This document shows positions 20,192 to 29,309 of a stretch of 64,000 nucleotides of DNA, piece after piece. Within the stretch, counting starts at the first letter, position 1, and the number at the start of each line of letters is the position of its first letter. This stretch comes from Corynebacterium pollutisoli (lineage in GTDB: Bacteria; Actinomycetota; Actinomycetes; Mycobacteriales; Mycobacteriaceae). Below the pieces are notes generated by a model. The model searched no databases, was not told where the DNA came from, and worked only from the letters and a program-made list of their open reading frames with translations. The translations under genes were made by a program, and so were the position numbers. The stretch is taken from positions 248,001 to 312,000 of the forward strand of contig NZ_FXAR01000001.1 of the NCBI RefSeq assembly GCF_900177745.1, given 5' to 3'.

Positions 20192-21370
20192 CCGGAGGAA
20201 CTGCGACGGGGACATGGTGTCCCGGGTGGGCAGCGCGTTGTCGCGGAACCAGTCGAGGAACTCGAATGGCAGCTCCGGGCGGCCGTCGGGGCGGGACGAG
20301 TGGTCCGCGGCCTCCTCGCAGGCGCGGTCCAGGACGAAGGCACTGAACAGGGCGGTCATCATCGGATCGCCGTAGCCCTCGAAAATGGCGGCCATCGCCT
20401 TGATGCACCACAACTTGTTGCCCTCGCACGCCCAGAACAGAGAGCGCTGCAGCGTCGCCAGGTCCTCCAGCGGGGAACCCAGGCGGGCGCGTTCCTCCAT
20501 GGGGAGGCGGACGTCGCCGGCCCAGCCGCCGATGACCCACCGCTCGTCCTCGTCCAGCCACATCTGCCGGAGGTTGACGTTGCCGTGGATGCGGTGGATG
20601 AACATCTCGCCCCGGATGCTGCGGTACCAGTCCCGGATCCAGGGGGCGTACTCCGTCAGTCGGGGAGTGGCGTTGGTGAACGCGTCGAGGCGCTCCTCCA
20701 GACGCCCCGTGACGGTCTCGGCGGGGGCCCACTCGTAGGGGAAGGCCATGAGGAAGGAATCGTGGATGAAACGCAGCGTCTGCCCCAGATCGAGGCCCTG
20801 GGAGTGGGTGAAGACCTGCGCGGCGATACCCATCCTGGTGTACTCGAGGGCGTTCATGCCGGTGGGCAGGCGGCGAACTGAACCGAGGACGTAGCGCTTT
20901 CCGTCGTGCTCGAAGTCGATGTGGGCCAAGAGCTCGGGGGAGAAGCGCCCGGTGATGGTCCGGAGCATCTCCACCTCCACCGGGATGCCCGGCCACACGT
21001 GGCGGTAGATGGTGAGCACGTAGGTCTCACCGTCGCCGGCCCCGAGATAGAGGTCGACCCGGTAGTCGGTGCGGGTGTGGCGCACGTAGGAGAGGCTCTC
21101 GGGGATGCTGCCCAGGAACACACCGGCACCGATGCCGTCGCCGCTGGTGAGGTGGTCGCACAGCAGCTCACCGGCGGCGAGGTCCCCGGACCGCAAGAAG
21201 TCGCCGTCGTCGTCCATGAGGCACTGGTAGATCGAATCGTCCTCGGGGTCGTCACTGGTGAAGATGACGTGGTGGCCCCCGGGGATCGGTCCAGAGGTGA
21301 GGCGGATGAGGTCGCCGAAATCGGGAACGGCGTCACCGTACGCCGTCATCGATTCCCGATCTCCCATCAC
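20180..21370 (-). CDS. Maltokinase-like protein, probable pseudokinase
   Basis: 395/396-aa paralogue of the maltokinase at 10643-11701. The shared framework is clear (TITGRFSPELLAHI; end region GSPLEDLATLQRSLFWA versus SPLRDVAGILRSLDYA), but the catalytic loop HGDLHLGQ is replaced by HGNVNLRQ and the metal-binding DFEG by GGWAGD. Thus both essential aspartates are gone and kinase activity is unlikely. The start is GTG 21370 or ATG 21367; either overlaps the TGA of the upstream esterase gene (GTGATG), so the two are coupled. The protein may regulate or scaffold the TreS-maltokinase system, or bind an unrelated ligand; this is inference. Confidence 0.82.
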   Translation of the reverse strand: MMGDRESMTAYGDAVPDFGDLIRLTSGPIPGGHHVIFTSDDPEDDSIYQCLMDDDGDFLRSGDLAAGELLCDHLTSGDGIGAGVFLGSIPESLSYVRHTRTDYRVDLYLGAGDGETYVLTIYRHVWPGIPVEVEMLRTITGRFSPELLAHIDFEHDGKRYVLGSVRRLPTGMNALEYTRMGIAAQVFTHSQGLDLGQTLRFIHDSFLMAFPYEWAPAETVTGRLEERLDAFTNATPRLTEYAPWIRDWYRSIRGEMFIHRIHGNVNLRQMWLDEDERWVIGGWAGDVRLPMEERARLGSPLEDLATLQRSLFWACEGNKLWCIKAMAAIFEGYGDPMMTALFSAFVLDRACEEAADHSSRPDGRPELPFEFLDWFRDNALPTRDTMSPSQFLRSAQ

Positions 21371-22662
21371 ACCGGCCCTTTCGTGAAAGCTTCCCGCACC
21401 ATCCGGAGCGGATCACCCGCCAAACGTACGCTAGCCGTGTCAAGTGTGATCTCTCGGGTCCAGCGTCCTGTCCGCTCATCGTAGTCGGGCCAGTCGGGGG
21501 TGATCCCGTGGGCGAAGTCCACGAGCAGGTCGCGGGCGGGGTGGGACCCGGCGTCGGTGACCCCGAACATGGGGGAGATCTCCGCGCAGTGCAGAGCCGG
21601 ACCGTGGTCGGCGGTGAACTCCACCATCCACACCGGGCCCGGGACCTCGTCCCCGGCCTGGGAGACCCAGCGGCGGTTGGCGGCGTCACCGATGAGGCGC
21701 CCCATGGGGCGGGCCGGGTCGATCGCCTCGGCGGCGCGCAGGTAGTCGGCGACGGAGCCCCGCACGCCCATGCGCCGGGCGAGCAGGCGCACCATCGACC
21801 GGCCCCAGCCCCGGGCGTCGACCTTGCGTCCGGCGGGCATCTCGTAGTGTTCGTCGCGGGTGCTGGTGAGCAGCAGCGGCATGTCGGAGAGTTCCGCGCC
21901 GTCGAATCCCGTCGGGCCGAGCGCCATGTCCAGGCCGTGGATGCCGCGGAAGCGGACGTACGCCTTGCGCAGGACCTCCGGTTTCTCCTCCGCGAGTCGG
22001 GTCAGCTCCGCGCGGGTGACGGGCCTGCCCAGGACCATGCGCAGCGAACCTTTGCGACGTTCGAAGCTTTCCCGGGGGAAGCACGGGGACATGGCGACCG
22101 CCCGTCGAAAAGCGCCCCGGTAGTGGTCGCGGCGCATGAGCCACAGCGCGACGGTGGCGCCGGCGGACTGGCCGAGGAGGGTGACGTTGGTGGGGTCCCC
22201 GCCGAAGGACTCGATGTTGCGCTGCACCCACTCCAACCCCAGCTGGCAGTCGTCGATGCCGCGGAAGTGGTCCGGCTCATCGTCGTGGAAACGGGCGAAG
22301 CCCTGCAGCTTCGTACGGTAGCCGATGTGGACGGTGATGATGGCGTCGCGGGCGTTGGCGGCCCCGTCGGCGCGGCGGTCCCCATGGGTGCCGTGCTCGA
22401 AGCGGCCGCCGTGGATGTAGACCACCACGGGCAGGTCGGACAGCTCCCGCGCATCGGACGGGGTGACGACGGACAGGGCGATGGTGTCGGGGCGGTAGAC
22501 CGTGGCGTCGACCAGCCGACGGTCGGTGAGCCGCTCTGCGTCCTCGAACGGGCCCGGGATGCGGGAGTAGGGGATCGAGTGGAAACGGTTGATCTCCCCG
22601 TCAGTGACCCCGGTGATCTTGCCGGCGGGGCAGGTGACGGTCACACGCGCGTGGTCGGTCAT
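21367..22662 (-). CDS. Type-B carboxylesterase family hydrolase
   Basis: Alpha/beta hydrolase of 431 aa in the carboxylesterase type-B family. Oxyanion region VVVYIHGGRFEHG, characteristic NIESFGGDPTNVTLLG and nucleophile elbow GQSAGA are present; the catalytic His is probably in VDFAHGITPDW, though the Glu/Asp is less certain. ATG 22662 is preferred over earlier in-frame codons because only 28 bp separate it from the divergent M3 peptidase start. Translationally coupled to the pseudokinase gene downstream. Substrate unknown. Confidence 0.87.
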   Translation of the reverse strand: MTDHARVTVTCPAGKITGVTDGEINRFHSIPYSRIPGPFEDAERLTDRRLVDATVYRPDTIALSVVTPSDARELSDLPVVVYIHGGRFEHGTHGDRRADGAANARDAIITVHIGYRTKLQGFARFHDDEPDHFRGIDDCQLGLEWVQRNIESFGGDPTNVTLLGQSAGATVALWLMRRDHYRGAFRRAVAMSPCFPRESFERRKGSLRMVLGRPVTRAELTRLAEEKPEVLRKAYVRFRGIHGLDMALGPTGFDGAELSDMPLLLTSTRDEHYEMPAGRKVDARGWGRSMVRLLARRMGVRGSVADYLRAAEAIDPARPMGRLIGDAANRRWVSQAGDEVPGPVWMVEFTADHGPALHCAEISPMFGVTDAGSHPARDLLVDFAHGITPDWPDYDERTGRWTREITLDTASVRLAGDPLRMVREAFTKGPV

Positions 22663-22690
22663 GCGTCCAACGGTACTAGGCTCGTCGGAC

Positions 22691-24703
22691 ATGACCTCGA
22701 ATCCGTTGCTCACCCCGTCCGCTCTGCCCTACGAACTCCCGGACTTCCGGGAGATCCGCCTCGAGCACGCCGTTGCGGCGATCGACACCGCGCTGGAGGA
22801 GCAGCGCGCCGAGATCGCCGCCATCGCCACCAACGGGGACGCCCCCACATGGGAGAACACGGTCGAGGCCCTGGAGACCTCCGGCGCCACCCTCGACCGG
22901 GTCACGTCGTGGCTGTTCAACCTGCAGGGCACCGATTCGACGGAGGAGATGGATGCCGCGATCTCCCGTATCGTCCCGCAGCTGTCGGCGCACTCCGACG
23001 CGATCTACCAGAATGAGGCCCTCTACCAGCGGCTTCTCGACGTCCCCGTCCCCGACGACGCCGAGTCCGCCCGCCTCCACGACCTCCTCGTCCGCCGCTT
23101 CACCCGCCGCGGCGCGGACCTCGACGCCGCGGGCAAGCAGCGCCTCGCGGAGATCAACCAGCGCCTGAGCACCCTGTCCGAGTCCTTCGGCCGGCAGCTC
23201 CTCGCCGACACCCGCGATCTTGCCGTGCTCTTCGACGACCCCGCCCATCTCGCCGGCCTCAGCCAGGCGCGTATCGACGCCGCCCGCGCCGCCGCCGAGG
23301 CCGCCGGCCGGGAGGGCTGGCTCATCCCCATCGAGCTGCCCACCGTCCAGTCCGACCAGCTCATCCTCGAGCACCCCGCGGCCCGCGCCCGCCTCTACGA
23401 GGCCTCCCAGCGCCGTGGCGTCGACTCCAACCGCGACAACCTCCTCGAGCAGGTCCGCCTGCGCGCCGAGCGGGCCCGCCTGCTGGGTTTCGACACCCAC
23501 GCCGACTACGTCATCGCCGAGGAGACCGCCGGCACCGCCGACGCCGCCCGCCAGCTGCTCTTCGATCTCGCCCCGGCCGCCGCCGCCAACGCCGACGCCG
23601 AGCGCAAACTCGCCGGGGAACTCGCCGACACCGAGCTGTCCGCCGCCGACTGGCCCTACTGGCAGTCCCAGGTCCGCGAGCGCGACTACTCCCTCGACGA
23701 GGAGGAGCTGTCGCGGTACTTCCCGCTGCGCCAGGTGCTCGTCGACGGTGTGTTCCACGCCGCGCACCTGCTCTACGGCATCACCGTCGAGGCGCGGGAG
23801 GACCTGCACGGGTACTCCGCGGGCGTCGACGTGTGGGAGGTCCGCGACGCCGACGGCACCGGCCTCGGCCTGCTGCTCACCGACTACCGGGCGCGCCCCT
23901 CCAAGCGCGGCGGCGCATGGATGAGCTCCTTCGTCGGGCAGTCCGGCCTGCAGCAGCGACGCCCCGTCGTGGTCAACGTCATGTCCATCACCCACCCCGT
24001 CGACGGTTCCGAGCCGCTGCTCACCATCGACCAGGTGACCACCCTCTTCCACGAATTCGGTCACGCCCTCCACGGCCTGCTCTCCGACGTGCGCTACCCG
24101 ACGCTCGCCGGCACCAACGTCCCCCGCGACTGGGTGGAGTTCCCCTCCCAGATCAACGAGAACTGGGCCTTCGACCCGGACATCGCCCGCCATTACGCCC
24201 GCCACGTCGACACCGGCGAGGTCATCCCGCAGGAGCTTCTCGACGCCGTCATCGACGCCCGCCAGTTCGGGCAGGGCTTCGCCACCTCCGAGTACCTCGC
24301 CGCCGCCATCATCGACCTGGCGTGGCACTCGCTCACCCCGGAGCAGGCGGCCGCGGTGACGTCGATAAGCGAGTTCGAGCAGGCCGCCCTCGAGGAGGCG
24401 GGCCTCGTCGTCGACGAGCTCGCCCCGCGCTACCGCTCCACCTATTTCAACCACATCTTCGGCGGCGGTTACTCCGCCGGCTACTACTCCTACCTGTGGG
24501 CCGAGGCGCTCGACGCCGACGGCTTCGACTGGTTCCGTCAGGCTGAGGACCTGCGCGACGCGGGTGAGAAGTTCCGCGAGCACATCCTCTCCCGCGGCGC
24601 GTCGCTGGACTACAACGATGCTTTCCGACGCCTCCGCGGACGCGACAAGGACGTCACCCCGCTGCTGCGACGTCGTGGACTCGCCGGAGTCGACCTGGGG
24701 TAG
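22691..24703 (+). CDS. M3 family zinc metallopeptidase (Dcp/oligopeptidase type)
   Basis: Peptidyl-dipeptidase or oligopeptidase of 670 aa, cytoplasmic (no signal peptide), degrading short peptides. The zinc site TTLFHEFGHALHGLL is complete; also seen are SQINENWAFDPDI, which carries the third ligand region, and FNHIFGGGYSAGYYSYLWA, typical of Dcp/OpdA enzymes. ATG 22691 follows a TAGGCT box (22677-22682) by 8 nt and no ribosome-binding site is seen. Divergent from the esterase with a 28-bp gap. Its TAG stop begins the -10 of the next small gene. Confidence 0.93.
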   Translation: MTSNPLLTPSALPYELPDFREIRLEHAVAAIDTALEEQRAEIAAIATNGDAPTWENTVEALETSGATLDRVTSWLFNLQGTDSTEEMDAAISRIVPQLSAHSDAIYQNEALYQRLLDVPVPDDAESARLHDLLVRRFTRRGADLDAAGKQRLAEINQRLSTLSESFGRQLLADTRDLAVLFDDPAHLAGLSQARIDAARAAAEAAGREGWLIPIELPTVQSDQLILEHPAARARLYEASQRRGVDSNRDNLLEQVRLRAERARLLGFDTHADYVIAEETAGTADAARQLLFDLAPAAAANADAERKLAGELADTELSAADWPYWQSQVRERDYSLDEEELSRYFPLRQVLVDGVFHAAHLLYGITVEAREDLHGYSAGVDVWEVRDADGTGLGLLLTDYRARPSKRGGAWMSSFVGQSGLQQRRPVVVNVMSITHPVDGSEPLLTIDQVTTLFHEFGHALHGLLSDVRYPTLAGTNVPRDWVEFPSQINENWAFDPDIARHYARHVDTGEVIPQELLDAVIDARQFGQGFATSEYLAAAIIDLAWHSLTPEQAAAVTSISEFEQAALEEAGLVVDELAPRYRSTYFNHIFGGGYSAGYYSYLWAEALDADGFDWFRQAEDLRDAGEKFREHILSRGASLDYNDAFRRLRGRDKDVTPLLRRRGLAGVDLG

Positions 24704-24714
24704 ATTGATCCCAC

Positions 24715-24888
24715 ATGGACGCCGTCACCCAGTTTCTGCTCAGCGCCCCGCTGTGGCTGCAGATCCCTCTGGTGATGGCTGTCGCTGTTCCGCTGGCCAC
24801 GGTGGGTGCGGTCGCGCTGGTGCGCATCGTCGACACCGTGTCGCTGGCGGCGGAGCGGGCCTGGCGGGCGACCGTCGGCGACAACTGA
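24715..24888 (+). CDS. Small membrane protein, 57 aa
   Basis: 57-residue protein with a hydrophobic stretch from about 8 to 38 (PLWLQIPLVMAVAVPLATVG), able to form one or two helices, and a short charged tail (ERAWRATVGDN). TAGATT at 24701-24706 lies 8 nt before the ATG; its first three bases are the TAG stop of the M3 peptidase gene, so the message appears leaderless. A second small membrane-protein gene follows after 20 bp. I know of no function; the tidy codon use and conserved layout argue it is a gene. Confidence 0.7.
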   Translation: MDAVTQFLLSAPLWLQIPLVMAVAVPLATVGAVALVRIVDTVSLAAERAWRATVGDN

Positions 24889-24908
24889 TACGCACACGAA
24901 GGAGAACC

Positions 24909-25049
24909 ATGGCCAACCCCGAGGAACTGCGCAAAGAGGATCAGAAGCTGCCCAAGGCCAAGCGCAAGTACCCGCAGTCGCGGGTGACTCAGTCGCTGTG
25001 GGTGCTGCTGGCCATCGTGCTCATCGCCTGGCTGATCTCGCTGCTCTAG
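24909..25049 (+). CDS. Small basic single-pass membrane protein, 46 aa
   Basis: 46-residue protein: a charged N-terminal half (MANPEELRKEDQKLPKAKRK) then one membrane helix (LWVLLAIVLIAWLISLL) ending at the stop. GAAGGAG lies 4-5 nt before the ATG, a strong ribosome-binding site. It probably forms a two-gene unit with the 57-aa protein. The topology suggests a positively charged cytoplasmic tail with C-terminal anchoring. No function assigned. Confidence 0.75.
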   Translation: MANPEELRKEDQKLPKAKRKYPQSRVTQSLWVLLAIVLIAWLISLL

Positions 25050-25066
25050 AGGCGACCGGCAGCCGG

Positions 25067-27211
25067 CTATCGCTCGCTGGCCCTGGCTATCCGGTGGAAG
25101 AGCTCCATGCCGGCGAGATCCTCGATGAGGACCGGGGTGCCCTCAGCGTCGCACAGCGGGATGCACCAGTTGGGGTACTGGTCCTTGGTGGTGCCGGGCT
25201 GATTCTGCGCCCGGACGTCACCGACCATGTCGACGAGGGAGATGCACGTCAGCGCCGAGGGGGTGCCGGCGATGAAGCGGTGGATACCCTCCATGAGCTC
25301 CGGGGTGCTGCCGCGCTCGGAGCGCTCCAGACCCGCGAACTCCGTGTCGGCCAGCTCGGTGCCCTCGAAGCAGCCGGTCTCGCGGATGCGGTCGAGCACC
25401 TCCGCCTGCCACTCGAGATCCTCGGTGTCCTCGTCGGCGGCGTCACGGGTGAACAGACCCAGGCGGTCACGCAGCTCAATGTGCTCGCCCGCCAGGTACC
25501 CGGCGGTCGGCGGCAGATCGTGCGTGGTCACCGAACTCAGCGCCAGCTGACGGTACTCGTGCTGCAGGCGCGGGCCCTCGACGGTGGGGGAACTCTCGAA
25601 CCACAGGATCGACGTGCCCATGACACCCTTGTCGGCCAGGACGTCCTGCACCCAGGCCTCGAACGTGCCCAGGTCCTCGCCGACGACGACGGCACCGGCG
25701 CGCTCGGCCTCGAGCGCCAGGATGCCCACGAGTGCCTCGTGGTCGAAGTGGACGTAGGTGCCGGTGGTCGGCGGCTGCATGCGCGGCATGACGAACAGGC
25801 GGAACAGGCCGAGGACGTGGTCGACGCGGATGCCGCCGGAGTGGCGCAGCACCGTCGTCAGCAGGTTGCGCCACGGCAGGTAACCCGCCTCGGCGAGCTT
25901 GCCCGGGTGCCACGGGGGCTGGGACCAGTCCTGGCCCTGCTGGTTGTAGCCGTCCGGCGGGGCACCGACGGAGACGTCCGGGGCGAGCCACGGCGCGAGG
26001 TTGTGGGCGTCGGCGCCACCGGGGTGCACGCCGACGGCGAGGTCAGCCATGATGCCGATCTTCATGCCTGCGGCCTTCGCGCGGGCCTGGGCGGCGGCGA
26101 GCTGCTCGTCGCACAGGAACTGCAGCCACATGTAGAAGTTGATGGCCTCGTCCATGCCCGGGGCGATGCCGTGGGCCCGCTGGTCGTGGATCTGCTCGTA
26201 CTCGCGCTGGGCACACCAGGCGGCGAAGTCGACCAGGCCCTGGCCCTCACGCTCGATGTAGGCGCGGAACGCGGCCTCGCGCTCCGGGGTGCGGCCGTGG
26301 TGGTGCATCTCGTGGAGCACGTCGAGCTTGGCCTGGTAGACGGGGTTGCGCTCGATGATGTCGTCGGAGCGGTTCATCTCCTGCAGCTCGGCGGCGAGCT
26401 CGAGGATGTCGGCGCGGGTGTCCTCGTCGAGCTGCGCCATCTCCGGGATGTCCTCGATGCGCAGGTAGATCGGGTTGATGAAGCGACGGGTCGTCGGCAG
26501 GTAGGGGGAATCCTCCGCCGGCGGGAAGGGCTCCGCCGCGTGCATGGGGTTGACCAGCAGGAAGTCGGCGCCGGCCTTGGTCGCCAGCACCTCCGCCAGC
26601 TGACCCATGTCGTGGAAGTCACCGAGGCCCCAGGACTTCTCGGAACGCACCGAGTACATCTGGGCCATGACACCCGTCACCGGCTTCTCGACGTAGCGGT
26701 CCGTCGTGGACAGGCGGGACGGGGTGATGATGAGTGCACACTCGTGGCGCGCGTCGTTCGACACCAGCTCGATGCGGTGCCAGCCCAGAGGCAGGTCACC
26801 CGGGATGCGGAAGGTCGCCTCGCCCCACGCCTGGCCGTCGACGGTGACCGGCGGGTTCCAGTTCTCCTCCTGGTGGACCGGGCGCTCGGAACCGTCCTCG
26901 AGGAGGATGCGCACCTCCGCCGGGGCACCGTCGTGCACGTGGACGTTGAAGGTGCGGGCATCCCCGGCGACGGCGACGACGCTGGCCGGCAGCGGCCGGA
27001 TCGCCTCCGCCAGGCGGTGGGCCTCCAGGGCGGCGGCGAGGTCGGCCTCCGCGGGGGCGTCGGCAAGCTCGACGCCGAGAGCACGCAGCGTCTTCAGCAG
27101 CGTGTCATCGGTGACGACGATCTCCTCCCCGTCACTGGCGGTGTAGCGCGTGGCGACGCCGTGGGCGTCCGCGAGTTCTCTCAGCACGTCCTGGTAAGTC
27201 ACACCCGACAT
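25067..27211 (-). CDS. malQ: 4-alpha-glucanotransferase (amylomaltase)
   Basis: GH77 enzyme of 714 aa transferring glucan segments between maltodextrins, cytoplasmic. Catalytic motifs: nucleophile Asp in GIRVDHVLGLFRLF, acid/base Glu in VVVGEDLGTFE, and the stabilising Asp in TTHDLPPTAGYLAG. The first 150 residues form the extra N-terminal domain seen in high-GC actinobacterial MalQ. The start at ATG 27211 has AAGGTGG upstream. Convergent with the small membrane-protein pair (17 bp apart). It belongs with TreS, maltokinase and GH15 in the window's glucan theme, though not in an operon with them. Confidence 0.95.
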   Translation of the reverse strand: MSGVTYQDVLRELADAHGVATRYTASDGEEIVVTDDTLLKTLRALGVELADAPAEADLAAALEAHRLAEAIRPLPASVVAVAGDARTFNVHVHDGAPAEVRILLEDGSERPVHQEENWNPPVTVDGQAWGEATFRIPGDLPLGWHRIELVSNDARHECALIITPSRLSTTDRYVEKPVTGVMAQMYSVRSEKSWGLGDFHDMGQLAEVLATKAGADFLLVNPMHAAEPFPPAEDSPYLPTTRRFINPIYLRIEDIPEMAQLDEDTRADILELAAELQEMNRSDDIIERNPVYQAKLDVLHEMHHHGRTPEREAAFRAYIEREGQGLVDFAAWCAQREYEQIHDQRAHGIAPGMDEAINFYMWLQFLCDEQLAAAQARAKAAGMKIGIMADLAVGVHPGGADAHNLAPWLAPDVSVGAPPDGYNQQGQDWSQPPWHPGKLAEAGYLPWRNLLTTVLRHSGGIRVDHVLGLFRLFVMPRMQPPTTGTYVHFDHEALVGILALEAERAGAVVVGEDLGTFEAWVQDVLADKGVMGTSILWFESSPTVEGPRLQHEYRQLALSSVTTHDLPPTAGYLAGEHIELRDRLGLFTRDAADEDTEDLEWQAEVLDRIRETGCFEGTELADTEFAGLERSERGSTPELMEGIHRFIAGTPSALTCISLVDMVGDVRAQNQPGTTKDQYPNWCIPLCDAEGTPVLIEDLAGMELFHRIARASER

Positions 27212-27329
27212 ACTGCCACCTTGCTGCCCGATCCGCTGTAAGTCGCGGGGTGTGGCCGACATCCGGCGTGCCCGCAGGGGTAGCGTTGTGAGGAAACCGT
27301 CATGTATCCCGAAGCGAGAGGACGCCCCC

Positions 27330-29159
27330 GTGCAGGAGTTCCACACCCCGGCCGACTACGAGATCGCCCCCGGCGAAACCTGCCTGACTGCCATGCTGGA
27401 CACGGCCCGCCGCTACCCGCACGGCGTGATGTTCACCCGCCCCGCCAACTTCGAGTGGGTCAACGTCACCTCCGCTGAGTTCGTCTCCGAGGTGTACGAG
27501 GTGGCCAAGGGCCTGGTGGCCTCCGGCGTGCAGCCCGGTGACCGCGTCGCCCTCATCTCCTCCACCCGCTACGAGTGGTCGCTGTTCGACTTCGCCATCT
27601 GGGCCGCCGGTGCCGTGAGCGTCCCGATCTACCCGTCGTCCTCCCTGTCGCAGATGCAGTGGATCATCGAGGACTCCGGTGCCGTGCTCGCCATCTCCGA
27701 GACCCGCGACCACACCGAGCTCATTTCCCACCTCGTCCTCACCGAGGACGGCTCCCCGCGTCTGCAGGGGTCCCCCTCCCAGCTGCGGCGCGTTGTGGAG
27801 ATCAACTCCTCCGCCGTGGCCACCCTCCGCTTCGAGGGCCGCGAGATCCCCTCCGAGGAGATCGACTCCCGTATCGCCCACACCTCCACCGACGACCTCG
27901 CGTCGCTGGTCTACACCTCCGGCACCACCGGCCAGCCCAAGGGCTGCAAGCTCACCCACCGCAACTGGCTCGCCGAGGTCCGCGGCGTGCTCAGCCACCC
28001 CATCGGTGCCATCGCCGTACCGGGCACCCGCGTGCTCACCTTCCTGCCTATGGCGCACGTCCTCTCCCGCGCCGTGTCCCTGGCCGTGGTCATCGGTGGC
28101 GCCACCCAGAACCACTGGTCGGACTTCTCCACCCTGTCCGTCGAGTTCGCCCGCTCCCGCCCGAACCTCATCCTCGGCGTCCCGCGCGTGTTCGAGAAGG
28201 TGCGCAACTCCGCCGCCGCCAACGCCGCCGACGGTGGGCCGGTGAAGGAGCGTATCTTCGCCGGCGCGGAGAAGACCGCCATCGAGTACTCCCGTGCCCT
28301 CGACACCCCGGAGGGCCCGTCCCGGGCGTTGACCGCCAAGCGCAAGGTCTTCGACAAGCTCGTCTACTCCAAGATCCGCTCCGCCATCGGCGACTCCGTG
28401 AAGTACTGCATCACCGGTGGCTCCGCCATGAGTCACGAGCTGCTGCATTTCTTCCGTGGTATCGGGGTGCCCGTCTACGAGGGCTATGGCCTCACCGAGA
28501 CCGCTGCCGCGGCCGCCGTCGACTTCGAGGACCAGAAGATAGGCACCGTCGGTCGCCCGCTGGGTGGTGTCACCGTCCGCATCAACGATGAGGGTGAGAT
28601 CCTGGTCAAGGGCCCGATCCTCTTCGACGGCTACTGGAAGAACGACGAGGCCACCGCCGAGTCCATGGAGGGCGAGTGGTACAACACAGGTGATCTCGGC
28701 GAGCTGCTCGAGTCCGGTCACCTCGTCATCACCGGCCGCAAGAAGGATCTCATCGTCACCGCCGGCGGAAAGAACGTTTCGCCCGGTCCCATGGAGGACT
28801 CTCTGCGCGCCCACCCGCTGATCTCCCAGGCGATGGTCGTCGGCGACGGCAAGCCCTTCGTCGGCCTGCTGGTCACCCTCGACGAGGACGCGCTCAACCG
28901 CTGGAAGCTCAATCACAACATCGACGAGGACACCTCCGTCCAGGACCTAGCCACTAATCCGGCCCTGCGCGCGGAGATCCAGGACGCCGTCAACACCGTC
29001 AACGCCACCGTCTCCCAGGCGGAGGGCATCCGGAAGTTCTACATCCTCGACCGTGACCTCACGGAGGAGGAGAACGAGCTCACCCCGACGATGAAGGTCA
29101 AGCGCAACGTCGTCGCCCAGCGCTACGCCGACGCTATCAGCCACCTGTACAAGCGCTGA
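27330..29159 (+). CDS. Long-chain fatty acid-CoA ligase (AMP-forming)
   Basis: FadD-type acyl-CoA synthetase, 609 aa. AMP-binding P-loop is LVYTSGTTGQPKGCKLTH; later motifs are YEGYGLTETAAAA, WYNTGDLGEL and the ITGRKKDLIVTAGGKNVSP loop; C-terminal catalytic Lys in TPTMKVKRNVV. This matches the long-chain subgroup with a MAHVLSRAVS segment. GTG 27330 is chosen because GAGAGGA lies upstream and earlier residues look non-conserved. Membrane-associated activation of fatty acids for lipid or mycolate metabolism is inferred from the family. A GC-rich hairpin follows the stop at about 29161-29178. Confidence 0.92.
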   Translation: MQEFHTPADYEIAPGETCLTAMLDTARRYPHGVMFTRPANFEWVNVTSAEFVSEVYEVAKGLVASGVQPGDRVALISSTRYEWSLFDFAIWAAGAVSVPIYPSSSLSQMQWIIEDSGAVLAISETRDHTELISHLVLTEDGSPRLQGSPSQLRRVVEINSSAVATLRFEGREIPSEEIDSRIAHTSTDDLASLVYTSGTTGQPKGCKLTHRNWLAEVRGVLSHPIGAIAVPGTRVLTFLPMAHVLSRAVSLAVVIGGATQNHWSDFSTLSVEFARSRPNLILGVPRVFEKVRNSAAANAADGGPVKERIFAGAEKTAIEYSRALDTPEGPSRALTAKRKVFDKLVYSKIRSAIGDSVKYCITGGSAMSHELLHFFRGIGVPVYEGYGLTETAAAAAVDFEDQKIGTVGRPLGGVTVRINDEGEILVKGPILFDGYWKNDEATAESMEGEWYNTGDLGELLESGHLVITGRKKDLIVTAGGKNVSPGPMEDSLRAHPLISQAMVVGDGKPFVGLLVTLDEDALNRWKLNHNIDEDTSVQDLATNPALRAEIQDAVNTVNATVSQAEGIRKFYILDRDLTEEENELTPTMKVKRNVVAQRYADAISHLYKR

Positions 29160-29309
29160 TCCGGGGATTTGCCCCCGCTGGCTCGGCCACCCGCCGGACA
29201 GGGGCGCTCACGGGGGACAACTGCAGTGCACGGCGAGTCCTCCCGGACTGTGAACGATTCTCGCCTAGAGTCAGCCTCGATTCAGGAAACAGACAGGGGG
29301 TAGCCCACG

